Part shown: positions 7,467 to 15,323 of the stretch, piece by piece | Layout: every line of letters begins with the position of its first letter | How positions within the stretch are numbered: the stretch's first letter is position 1 | Assembly (NCBI GenBank): GCA_938030845.1 | Contig: CALHIC010000492.1 | Location: 1-17,724, forward strand | Direction: 5' to 3' | DNA from: an uncultured Oribacterium sp. | GTDB taxonomy: Bacteria > Bacillota > Clostridia > Lachnospirales > Lachnospiraceae | Length of the DNA: 17,724 nt | The notes under the pieces: generated by a model | The model's database searches: none | Seen by the model: only the letters and a program-made list of their open reading frames with translations | What the model was told of the DNA's origin: nothing | Program-made: the position numbers and the translations under genes

Positions 7467-9143
7467 GTGACACAGACACAGATGGGGGTTGCCTTTGCCC
7501 TGGTATTGATTACCGGTATGGGTTGGTATAGTAAGATTTCCGACCAGCAGAGACAGATAAAAAGGTATCAGCAGGAAGTGGCGGAAGCCGCGGACTTTGA
7601 GAAGAGAGGCCTGTACCAAAAGGCAGGAGAAAATTACAAAGAGGCTCTGGGCATTAAGAAGGAAGAAGCCATCTACGAAAAGATGATGGATGCCTACGAG
7701 AAAGCCTATGAGGAAAAGGAAGACCGCTACAAGGAATATATGGAGGCGGCAGAGATGGCTCAGGCGGCCTATCCGGAAAATCCGCATTTTGCTCTGGCGA
7801 TTTCCCGACTGTATATTCAGAAAAACGACTATGCCAACGCCTTTTACTTTTTGGATAAGGCGAAAAAGGCAGGCTCCAAGGATAAGACCTTCCAAAAGGA
7901 ATACCGGAAAATGCTCTATTCCTTCAAGACCTTGTATGGAGACTACAACAGCTACTATCCCCTTTCCAACGGCTTCTACGGGGTGAAAAACAAGGAGGGA
8001 GCAGGCTATATCCCGGCAGACGGGGAATCCTCCAACTCCTTAAAGCAGGAATTTGTAGGGCCTATCGGAGAGAAGGGCTATCGCCTGCTACGTAAGGACG
8101 GAAAAACCATTTTGATGGATAAAAATGAAGTAACGCAGGGTGTATTTTCCAATAAAAATCCCGAAGACATTGGCTACTACGCGGAGGACAGAATTCCCAT
8201 CAAGGAAGAGGGAGAATACAGCTACTACAATGCCTTGGGAGACCGGCTCTTCGGCGGATTCTCCGAAGCCAGCCGTTTCCAAAAGGGAAAGGCAGTGGTG
8301 AAAAAGGCAAAAAGGGTCTTCTTTATCGATTCGGAAGGCAAGGAAGTGGAGCTTAAGTATACGGTAAAGGACGAAAAGGGTAAGGCGAAAAAAGACGAAA
8401 ACGGAAAGAAGATAGAAAAGGAACGAAAGTTCGAAGCGGTGCAGATCAATCCGGACTACAGCTTTATTGCCCAGGGCTGCATCCTGGCCAAGGAGGACGG
8501 CGCCTACCATATCTATAATGAAAACTGGGAACAGATTTCGGACTTTTCCGCTGAGGAAGTGGATGGTATCGGAAAGGACGGCATTTTTGCCTTTTCCAAG
8601 AAGGGAAAATGGGGCTTTGCCAACCTGAAGGGAGAAGTGGTACTGGAGCCTAAGTACAAGGCGGCGAAAAGCTTCTCGGAAGGTCTTGCCGGTGTGATGG
8701 AGGACGACTACTGGGGCTTTATCAACTTAAAAGGAGAAATGGTCATTACCCCCCAGTTCTTCGGCGTGGATTACTTCAACAACAAAGGCGTATGCATAGT
8801 GGAAACCACTCCGGAGGTATATCAGTTTATCAAACGAAATATCGTGAAGAAGGAAATCTTTACGGAAGACAGCAAGGACGCTACCAAAGAAGAGAAGGGC
8901 AAGGAAAAGGAAACAAAGCCCGAAGAAACAACGGAAGCGGAGACGGAGCCAATGACGGAAGCAGCCACCGAAGCGCCGACAGAAGGGACAGAAGCAGCAT
9001 CGGAGGCTCCGGCAGAAGGCGGGGAGGCAGCACCGGAAGCGGCACCGGAAGCCCCTGTAGAAGGGGGAGAAACGGCAGCGGCAGCTCCCCCGGAAGGGGG
9101 AGAAGCACCCCCTGCAGAAGGAGGGGCTCCGGCAGCAGGATAG
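7467..9143 (+). CDS. Membrane-anchored TPR-like and WG-repeat protein with acidic Ala/Glu/Pro tail
   Basis: The exact function is unknown. Residues 6-20 form one hydrophobic segment with no clear cleavage site, so the protein is probably anchored with most of it outside. Residues about 35-150 are helical and contain TPR-like pairs (AADFEKRGLYQKAGENYKEAL; AAYPENPHFALAISRLYIQK). From about 155 to 450 there are WG beta repeats, clearest at KGKWGFANLKGEVVLEPKY and DYWGFINLKGEMVITPQF. The last 90 residues are Thr/Glu/Ala/Pro/Gly-rich low complexity, like a wall-spanning or flexible linker. The start is GTG, set by AGAAAGGAG 6 bases upstream. In diderm Tad systems the TPR lipoprotein TadD fills a scaffolding role. 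By analogy this protein could be a monoderm counterpart, but that is inference from position and the TPR-like part. Confidence 0.8.
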   Translation: MTQTQMGVAFALVLITGMGWYSKISDQQRQIKRYQQEVAEAADFEKRGLYQKAGENYKEALGIKKEEAIYEKMMDAYEKAYEEKEDRYKEYMEAAEMAQAAYPENPHFALAISRLYIQKNDYANAFYFLDKAKKAGSKDKTFQKEYRKMLYSFKTLYGDYNSYYPLSNGFYGVKNKEGAGYIPADGESSNSLKQEFVGPIGEKGYRLLRKDGKTILMDKNEVTQGVFSNKNPEDIGYYAEDRIPIKEEGEYSYYNALGDRLFGGFSEASRFQKGKAVVKKAKRVFFIDSEGKEVELKYTVKDEKGKAKKDENGKKIEKERKFEAVQINPDYSFIAQGCILAKEDGAYHIYNENWEQISDFSAEEVDGIGKDGIFAFSKKGKWGFANLKGEVVLEPKYKAAKSFSEGLAGVMEDDYWGFINLKGEMVITPQFFGVDYFNNKGVCIVETTPEVYQFIKRNIVKKEIFTEDSKDATKEEKGKEKETKPEETTEAETEPMTEAATEAPTEGTEAASEAPAEGGEAAPEAAPEAPVEGGETAAAAPPEGGEAPPAEGGAPAAG

Positions 9144-9201
9144 GGCACAGATGGAATGAAGATAGCAATCAATAAGCTGGAAAAGAGCAAAGGAGAAGGA
9201 A

Positions 9202-10275
9202 ATGAAAATCAAATTAGCGATTTTGGAACAGGACAAGGAATACTTACAAAGAATCGTAACGGTGTTTAGCACCCGCTTTGGAGAAAAGTTTGAGCTGTAT
9301 TCCTTTACCGACGAAGAACTGGCCTTAAAGACCGTTCGGGAGGTAAAGATGGATGTGCTGGTGGCGGATGCCTCCTTTGACATCAACACCGCCCTTCTTC
9401 CCAAGCAGTGCAGCTTTGCGTACTTCGTGGAGTCCGCGGAAATCGAAAGCTATAAGGACGAGGCGGCCATCTCCAAGTACCAGAAGGCGGATCTGATTTA
9501 TAAGCAGATTTTAAGCCTCTATGCGGAGCGGATTCAGGGCATTACCGGTTTGAAGATTGGAGAGGATCCCTGTAAGGTCTTTGCCTTCGGCTCGGTAGCC
9601 GGAGGAACCGGGGCTTCCACCATGGCGGCAGCCTGTGCCTATCATTTTGCCCAGGCGGGACACCGGGTTTTGTACTTGAATATGGAGCGCTACGGCTCGG
9701 CGGATCTCTTCTTCCATGCCGGAGGACAGCTGGATATGAGCGATGTGGTATTTGCCTTAAAGGAGCAGAAGGCCAACTTCCGCCTAAAGCTGGAAAGTGC
9801 GGTTCGCCAAGATCCAAGAGGGGTGTACTTCTTCTCCAAAGCTAAGATTGCCCTGGATATGATGGAGCTTTCCTTAGAGGAGAGACAGAAGCTGCTTCGG
9901 GAGCTAAAGCTGGGAGGCTCCTATGACATTATCATCCTGGACGGGGACTTCTCCATTGATGACGACAGCTTGGCGGTTTACCGGGGAGTGCACGGCATTG
10001 TCCTCACCGTAGACGGATCGGAAATCGGAAACGATAAGTTCCTAAGAATGCTCCAAGCCTTGCAGATTAAGGAGGAAAATTCCCCCGTTCCCATCATGAA
10101 GAGAATGTACACCGTATATAACAAGTTCAGTAACAAAACCGGCCAGAGCCTTCCCAAAATCGGCATTCGAGAGCTGGGAGGGGTACCCAGATATGAACAC
10201 GCCGGAACAGAGGCGCTGGTGGAGACTTTGGCGGAGAAGACCTTCTTCGAGGAATTATTAAAGGAAAATATTTAA
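9202..10275 (+). CDS. tadZ: TadZ/CpaE-like atypical ParA/MinD-family protein
   Basis: TadZ localises the Tad machine in the cell. Residues 1-110 look like a degenerate receiver domain (KLAILEQDKEYLQRIVTVF; MDVLVADASFD). The ATPase-like domain begins near 125 with GSVAGGTGAST (130-140). Ala133 and Ala138 replace the two lysines of the ParA/MinD deviant Walker A box. Downstream, DIIILDGDF fits the Walker B position. The C-terminal YNKFSNK and GGVPRYEHA blocks match what I recall of the Eubacterium rectale TadZ, which also has a lysine-poor P-loop. AAAGGAGAAGGAA precedes the ATG. At 357 residues it is of normal length. It lies 58 bases after the WG-repeat gene in the same run. Confidence 0.88.
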   Translation: MKIKLAILEQDKEYLQRIVTVFSTRFGEKFELYSFTDEELALKTVREVKMDVLVADASFDINTALLPKQCSFAYFVESAEIESYKDEAAISKYQKADLIYKQILSLYAERIQGITGLKIGEDPCKVFAFGSVAGGTGASTMAAACAYHFAQAGHRVLYLNMERYGSADLFFHAGGQLDMSDVVFALKEQKANFRLKLESAVRQDPRGVYFFSKAKIALDMMELSLEERQKLLRELKLGGSYDIIILDGDFSIDDDSLAVYRGVHGIVLTVDGSEIGNDKFLRMLQALQIKEENSPVPIMKRMYTVYNKFSNKTGQSLPKIGIRELGGVPRYEHAGTEALVETLAEKTFFEELLKENI

Positions 10276-10315
10276 GAGCGGAATATGTAGAAGCTCGGAA
10301 ATACACAGAAGTTCG

Positions 10316-10343
10316 TTGACTAATTAAAGTAATAGAAGATAAA
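10316..10343 (+). promoter_or_regulatory. Possible sigma-A-type promoter for the LRR lipoprotein gene
   Basis: TTGACT (10316-10321) and GATAAA (10338-10343) are separated by 16 bases in the 102-base spacer after tadZ. The first matches five of six consensus bases and the second four of six. It would give a short leader before the AAAGGGG ribosome site at about 10363-10370. Seen by eye; an internal promoter would let the lipoprotein and later genes be made apart from the ATPase genes. Confidence 0.4.
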
Positions 10344-10377
10344 AAGCAAAAGAAAACAATCAGAAAGGGGAATAAAA

Positions 10378-11244
10378 ATGAAGAGAAGAACACTGTTAGG
10401 TTTAGGCATCCTGGCTTTGGCTTTGGGACTTACCGCCTGCAACGGAGGAAAAGAGAAGAGTGCTCAGGGAGACAGCAAGCAGGAGGCAGACAGCGGTAAG
10501 GGAAATGAGAAAGCCAATGCCAAGGCAAATGAAGACTATTTCGAATGGATGGGAGAGGACTCCATTGCCAATCTGAATGAAGAGGGTTCTAAGCAGAAGG
10601 TGATTGTGATTCCCAAGCGGGCAAAGTCCTTTGACTCCGGCTTAGGACCGGATGATGATGTGCAGCTGGAAGAACTGTATTTTGAAAGTGATGACGATTT
10701 TCAGCTGGGCTACGGCCTTACTCTTTTGAAGAAGGTAAAGAAGATTGTGCTGCCGAAGAATCAGACCTCTGAGGTCGATGTACAGTCTGACCATAACCTG
10801 GAAAGTCTGGATATTCCGGCAGGGGTAACTAGCATTGCCGAGTTCGGCTTTAGAGACTGCACCAGCTTAAAGGAAGTGAATTTTCTGGGAGAACAGTTAA
10901 AGGTGATTCCGGACTCCGCCTTCCTAAACTGTTCCGCACTGGAGAAGATTAGCATTCCCAATTCCGTAGAAAGTATTGAAGAAGCGGCATTTCAGGATTG
11001 TAAGTCCCTGAAGGAAGTCCACATGCCCAAGAATTTAAAGGAAATCGGTAGCGGTGCCTTTGCCGCGGCTCCGGTGGATTCTTATTACTTCCCCAAGGAA
11101 ATTGAAAATTTAAAGGTGCTTCCGGATTCCTTTGCTTCCACCGGAAAGGGCAATTTCTATGTTGTGAAGGATTCCTGGCTGGACAAAAACTTTGAGGATG
11201 TATTCGGAATCTTAGGAGAAAAGCAGTACTACGACGGAGAATAA
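10378..11244 (+). CDS. Leucine-rich-repeat (BspA-type) lipoprotein in the Tad locus
   Basis: Predicted surface lipoprotein of 288 residues. The signal peptide MKRRTLLGLGILALALGLTAC ends in a lipobox with the acylated Cys at 21, followed by a Gly/Lys/Glu/Ala/Ser-rich linker to about residue 55. Repeats of the LRR_5 (BspA/Treponema) kind run from about 135 to 235: LESLDIPAGVTSIAEFGFRD, LEKISIPNSVESIEEAAFQD and LKEVHMPKNLKEIGSGAFA. Such repeats usually bind host or bacterial surface partners. AAAGGGG stands before the ATG. The gene lies between tadZ and the first TadE-like gene, which suggests a part in adhesion or pilus anchoring; the partner is not known. The 3' end including the stop is duplicated downstream. 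Confidence 0.85.
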   Translation: MKRRTLLGLGILALALGLTACNGGKEKSAQGDSKQEADSGKGNEKANAKANEDYFEWMGEDSIANLNEEGSKQKVIVIPKRAKSFDSGLGPDDDVQLEELYFESDDDFQLGYGLTLLKKVKKIVLPKNQTSEVDVQSDHNLESLDIPAGVTSIAEFGFRDCTSLKEVNFLGEQLKVIPDSAFLNCSALEKISIPNSVESIEEAAFQDCKSLKEVHMPKNLKEIGSGAFAAAPVDSYYFPKEIENLKVLPDSFASTGKGNFYVVKDSWLDKNFEDVFGILGEKQYYDGE

Positions 11245-11292
11245 AGCTTCCGTAGAAAGCAGTATTACGACGAAAAATAATGCTTTCGCAAA
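11221..11292 (+). repeat. 36-base tandem duplication spanning the stop of the LRR gene
   Basis: Copies at 11221-11256 and 11257-11292 match at 29 of 36 positions. Both contain the end of the coding frame: the first encodes QYYDGE and stop, the second, in the same frame, QYYDEK and stop. The rest of the spacer up to 11404 holds further looser copies of an AAAGCTTC-like motif (near 11279, 11311 and 11355) but no gene that I can see. Confidence 0.8.
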
Positions 11293-11404
11293 AAAGTGTT
11301 AGTGCGAAGAAAAAGCTTCAGTAGGAAAAGTGCTGAAGAGGGTGCCGGAGGGAAAAGCTTCGGTGCCAAAGGAAAAGGATTTTCTGTAAGGAAAAGGAGT
11401 CAAG

Positions 11405-12055
11405 ATGAGAAAGGGATTTCGAGAGAAAGGGGAAGATGGCACCGTCATGATTGAATGGTCCATCGGTATGCTGCTCTGTATTCTGATACTGGTGTTCTTT
11501 ATCGGATTTAGCATGTACCTTTACCAAAATGTCATGTTCCATGTTACGGCCAATGAGGCTGCGCAGGTTGTGGCGGAGAATTACAAGTATGGATCTGCCA
11601 AGAAGGATTTGAATCTGGTGAGTGAAGAAGATATTACGAATATCGGTGTGTATCGCTACCTTTGGATTATGGGGAAAAAGCAAGATCGAATCGATGCGGC
11701 AAATTCCAGAGCCTCTAATTTTCTGAACAATCGTCTCACCAATGTGAGCCTGGCAAAATCAAAGGGTGAGGTGGATATTAAAGTAGAACGTGCCAACGAT
11801 GATATCGGAAGACATCATATTGAAATTACCATGCACAAGAACTATGGATTTTTATTTGGAGAGTTAATGCGTTTTATCGGCGTTTCCGAAACCAAGCAAT
11901 TGGATGCGACGGTAGCCTGCAACGACTTTGATGCCTTGGATTATGTCCATTCCGTAAAGCTTGCAAAATATGCCAGTGAAAAGGTGAAGAGCTTTGCAAC
12001 TGTATTGGAAACGGTGGACAAGGTGGTTAAAGGCCTTAACAAGTTTTTTTCATAG
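11405..12055 (+). CDS. TadE-like pseudopilin
   Basis: Pilin-like minor protein of Tad systems, 216 residues. After a charged N-terminus, EDGTVMIEWSIGMLL fits a prepilin-peptidase site: cleavage after Gly with Glu at +5, followed by a hydrophobic segment (to about residue 42) that would stay in the membrane or pilus base. The remaining 170 residues are extracellular in prediction and have no known domain that I recognise. AAGGAG lies before the ATG. It sits 11 bases before the DUF5702-type gene, so the two are made together. The divergence of the C-terminal part makes TadE versus TadF naming uncertain. Confidence 0.78.
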   Translation: MRKGFREKGEDGTVMIEWSIGMLLCILILVFFIGFSMYLYQNVMFHVTANEAAQVVAENYKYGSAKKDLNLVSEEDITNIGVYRYLWIMGKKQDRIDAANSRASNFLNNRLTNVSLAKSKGEVDIKVERANDDIGRHHIEITMHKNYGFLFGELMRFIGVSETKQLDATVACNDFDALDYVHSVKLAKYASEKVKSFATVLETVDKVVKGLNKFFS

Positions 12056-12066
12056 GGGAGAAGAAT

Positions 12067-14694
12067 ATGAAAGCATGGTTTAAAGAAAAAAGAAAAGCAA
12101 TACGACATTTTCTGAAAAGGAAAGTCAACGGGACGAAGGGCATGCTATCCATCTTTTTAGCCCTAGTGGTTTCTCCGCTATTGATGTCCACCTTCATTTT
12201 CATAGAGTACGCAAGAATCCAGAGTATTCAGGAATTAATGAAGGAGGTCATGGGAAGCTCCCTCTATTCAACTTTAGGTCACTATGATGATTATGTGGAA
12301 GAGCGTTTTGACTTACTTTCCATTTCGCAAAAGGATGATGTCAATACCACTTACCAGGGCTATATGAAGGCCAATATGAATGCTTTGGGCAAGGGGGCAA
12401 GCATACAGAGTATGGAGGCTTCCGGACAGCATAGTCTGGGTAGCGCCTCCATCCTGAAGCAGCAGATTTATGAGGCCAGTGAATATACGGTTATGGCACA
12501 GGCCATGTGGGACGGTTTTGACCTGGATCGTATTAAGAAGAAGTTGGACGGTCTTCCCGGAATGAAGCAGCTGAACGCCGGAGCGGAAGTGGCAAACAAG
12601 GCGGTAGGCTATGCCAATGACACCAAGGATATGATTAACAGTGTCAAGGACTTTCAGGAGAAGGCGAAGGACTTCAAGGAGAAATGCCAGAATTACAAGA
12701 CAAAATATCAAGCCTTTCAAACGGCGATGCAAACCGTTGAATCCATCAGAAACAGCGGGCAGGAGGAAGGTCTTCCCGCCGCAGAGGCAGCAGCGGATGC
12801 AGCGGCCAGAGAGCTGGCTACCGCTACGAAGGAGCTTAGCACCAGTCTTGGAAACCTTTATGATGCCTCCAAGGATTTAAAGGAAAAGATGGAAAAGGTG
12901 AAAAAAGACCTTAGTGAAGTGAAGGAGGCAACGAAGAAAAAGAAAGAGGAAAGCAAAGAGGCGGCAACGGAGAGCACAGCTTCCACCGGTACAGAGATTG
13001 CTACAATTCCTGCAGCAGGCAACGGTACCGGTACAGAGGTAGCCACAGTACCGGCGAATGGCAGCACGGAGGTGGCAACAACAGGAACTGCCGCAGATGG
13101 GGAAATTCCTGATGGAGAAGGGGCGGAAACTATAGGAACGGATGCCTATAAGTGGTTTGAAGAAATGCATAAGGCCACGGAAAATTTTGCCAATAAACAG
13201 ATTCAAAAAGGAATCGATGCCATTGTAGAGGCGGAAAAAACAAGCTTAAACAATCAGGCCGCTGCCCTGAGCTCCTTCACCGCTTCCGGTCATTCCATGG
13301 CGGAATTATCCTCCGCTCCTTTAGGAAAGATAGAAATGAAGGGCTTTAAGGAGGACATAGCTAAGTATGCGGATGAGCTGGTAGATATTTTAGACAAATC
13401 AGCGACTGCGGACCAAGAGGGAGTCAAGGAAGTTATTGCCGTCGGAAGATTGGCACAAAAGCTGATGGATATGAAGATTTTTTATGACAACAGCTTAGAC
13501 TCCAATATCAATCCGGCTTTATTAGCCCATACCAGCTCCTTTGATACCTCAACCCTCTTAACGGCTTCCGGATTTGCAGGGATGCTACAGGATGCGATAG
13601 ATTTTGCGGATGCCTGCTACGGAGTTCCGAATGTTTTCAAAATGGTTACAAAATTAGCCAGCTTCTTGATTAATCTGGCAAAGTTTTTAGCGGGATTGGT
13701 AACCTGGATGGCAGAGCACTTTATCAATCTGGCGAAGTTCTTGGTGAACTACCAAGAGTATTATCACGCCTTCCTCTTATATGGCTACGCGGCATACAAC
13801 CTGCCGAATCGAACGACCTATAAGAAAGGATCCACTTTAACCGGATATAGCTTCCAAAAGGTATTTAGCCTGGCAGGCGGATCGGATAAGGGCGGAAAAG
13901 GGGGTGCCATGAGCGACATCGCCTCTTTAGGGAATAATTCCGGATCGGATCCGATGTTTAAGGGAGCGGAACTGGAATATATGCTTACCGGTGCAAACTC
14001 CGAGTACACTGCCCAGGCCGGCGCCTTCTTTGACGGCTATATGCTTCGCCTGATGGTAGATTGCTATGCGGTATTTAACTCGGATATCCTGAAGGCACTT
14101 TCCGGTTTGGGACCGGTACGAATTGTAGCCACCGTCATCTTCCTCTTACTGGAACCCTTCCTGGATATGGTGATTTTGGTAAATGGAGGAACCCAGGTGC
14201 TTTTCAAGACCACGGCGTACCTTTCCACTAAGGGATTACCCCATCTGGCACAAGACATGGCCGGAATCCTGGATCTGAGTGATGAACAGAAATCAACCTT
14301 AGGTGGAATGTTTGAAAGGGAGCGAGGGGGAGGTAGCTCCACCGGCACGGAAGTAGCCGTGTACCATGATGATCCTGCCAAGCATGGAGGACAGGACGGC
14401 TCGGGAAAAACCAATGATAAAAACGAGATGGGTTATTTCCCGCTGGATTACACCGCCCACGGCGCTATTTTGATGATTTTATGCACCCCCTACGACCAGT
14501 ATACAGATCGGATGCAGAACCTTATTCAGCTGGAAGCTAAGGAAAAGCACAAGAAGGACTTTGATTTCGACATCAACAAGGCCTACACCAGTGTACATTC
14601 CGACAACAAATACAAGCTGAACATATTTATGAATTTATCTCCTACGCTTACCGGAGGCTTCCCCTACGAAAAGCAAAAGGATTTGGCGTATTAA
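12067..14694 (+). CDS. Large DUF5702-type membrane protein of Firmicutes Tad loci
   Basis: 875 residues, function unknown; a regular partner in Lachnospiraceae Tad loci. The N-terminus has NGTKGMLSIFLALVV and a hydrophobic helix (about 26-47) ending in FIEYARI, a pilin-like or TadG-like start. Residues about 150-300 are strongly helical, Lys/Glu/Ala-rich and probably coiled coil. A Thr/Gly/Ala-rich low-complexity stretch follows (about 300-350). Two hydrophobic regions appear near 540-565 and 680-705. The C-terminal block LDYTAHGAILMILCTPYDQY, followed by TDRMQNLIQLE, fits the family end as I recall it. GGGGAGAAG lies before the ATG. It may form an extended scaffold outside the membrane; that is inference from its build and neighbours. 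Confidence 0.75.
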   Translation: MKAWFKEKRKAIRHFLKRKVNGTKGMLSIFLALVVSPLLMSTFIFIEYARIQSIQELMKEVMGSSLYSTLGHYDDYVEERFDLLSISQKDDVNTTYQGYMKANMNALGKGASIQSMEASGQHSLGSASILKQQIYEASEYTVMAQAMWDGFDLDRIKKKLDGLPGMKQLNAGAEVANKAVGYANDTKDMINSVKDFQEKAKDFKEKCQNYKTKYQAFQTAMQTVESIRNSGQEEGLPAAEAAADAAARELATATKELSTSLGNLYDASKDLKEKMEKVKKDLSEVKEATKKKKEESKEAATESTASTGTEIATIPAAGNGTGTEVATVPANGSTEVATTGTAADGEIPDGEGAETIGTDAYKWFEEMHKATENFANKQIQKGIDAIVEAEKTSLNNQAAALSSFTASGHSMAELSSAPLGKIEMKGFKEDIAKYADELVDILDKSATADQEGVKEVIAVGRLAQKLMDMKIFYDNSLDSNINPALLAHTSSFDTSTLLTASGFAGMLQDAIDFADACYGVPNVFKMVTKLASFLINLAKFLAGLVTWMAEHFINLAKFLVNYQEYYHAFLLYGYAAYNLPNRTTYKKGSTLTGYSFQKVFSLAGGSDKGGKGGAMSDIASLGNNSGSDPMFKGAELEYMLTGANSEYTAQAGAFFDGYMLRLMVDCYAVFNSDILKALSGLGPVRIVATVIFLLLEPFLDMVILVNGGTQVLFKTTAYLSTKGLPHLAQDMAGILDLSDEQKSTLGGMFERERGGGSSTGTEVAVYHDDPAKHGGQDGSGKTNDKNEMGYFPLDYTAHGAILMILCTPYDQYTDRMQNLIQLEAKEKHKKDFDFDINKAYTSVHSDNKYKLNIFMNLSPTLTGGFPYEKQKDLAY

Positions 14695-14711
14695 AGGAGA
14701 AGGGAGTAAAG

Positions 14712-15305
14712 ATGAAACGAGAGAATACGGAAAAAGGCTCGGTAACCATAGAAGCAGCCATCATTCTTCCTATCTTTTGCGCTTTGTTTATGGCATTAAA
14801 CGGCTTCTTCTTTGTGTTTAACGCCCAAAACCAAATCGCACACGCATTGGTACAATCCGCAACCAGTCTGGGAATGGATTCCTATGCCAACAATCAGATT
14901 GCCTCGGGCCTGGACGGTGCCAACGGCTTCTGGGGAAGCCTTAGCGACCTCCTTCAGGACGGCTACAGAAGATTCTTTTCCAGCAAATACTTTTCCAGTC
15001 CCAACGACTGGTATGCGGGAAAAAAGAAAGGCATGGGTGCCGCCCTGGGTATGGGAAATGATGATGCCAAAAGACGTTTTGTAGCCTACCTGACCGGAGA
15101 CACCAGTGACTCCAAGGCAAATCAAAAACTGAAATCCTTCGGGGTAGAGAGAGGATTGGACGGCATGAACTTCAAGGTCGAAAGTTCGGGAGGAGATGTT
15201 ACCCTTACCGTCACATATAAAATGGGCGTCTGGTTTGATATGTTCGGAAAGAAAAAGATGGATATTACCCAGAGTGCCAAAGCCAAAATGTGGGGAGAAA
15301 AGTAA
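14712..15305 (+). CDS. TadE-like pseudopilin, second copy
   Basis: 197 residues. The N-terminus KGSVTIEAAIILPIFCALFM is a classic TadE start: Gly at -1, Glu at +5 and a hydrophobic helix of about 22 residues. The outer part is rich in Gly, Ser and Asn and ends in a beta-like stretch (GGDVTLTVTYKMGVWFDMF) shared with other Firmicutes TadE-like proteins. AAAGGAGAAGGGAG precedes the ATG, and the gene starts 17 bases after the DUF5702-type gene. It is likely processed by the locus peptidase and placed as a minor pilin or initiator. Confidence 0.85.
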   Translation: MKRENTEKGSVTIEAAIILPIFCALFMALNGFFFVFNAQNQIAHALVQSATSLGMDSYANNQIASGLDGANGFWGSLSDLLQDGYRRFFSSKYFSSPNDWYAGKKKGMGAALGMGNDDAKRRFVAYLTGDTSDSKANQKLKSFGVERGLDGMNFKVESSGGDVTLTVTYKMGVWFDMFGKKKMDITQSAKAKMWGEK

Positions 15306-15323
15306 GCAAAAAGGAGCAATAGT

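Noticed and set aside
8727..9404. Long minus-strand frames opposite the WG-repeat tail
   Set aside because: They mirror the low-complexity Glu/Ala/Pro codons of the sense gene, give Cys/Arg/Ser-rich or Ala/Ser-rich proteins, and lack any known domain.
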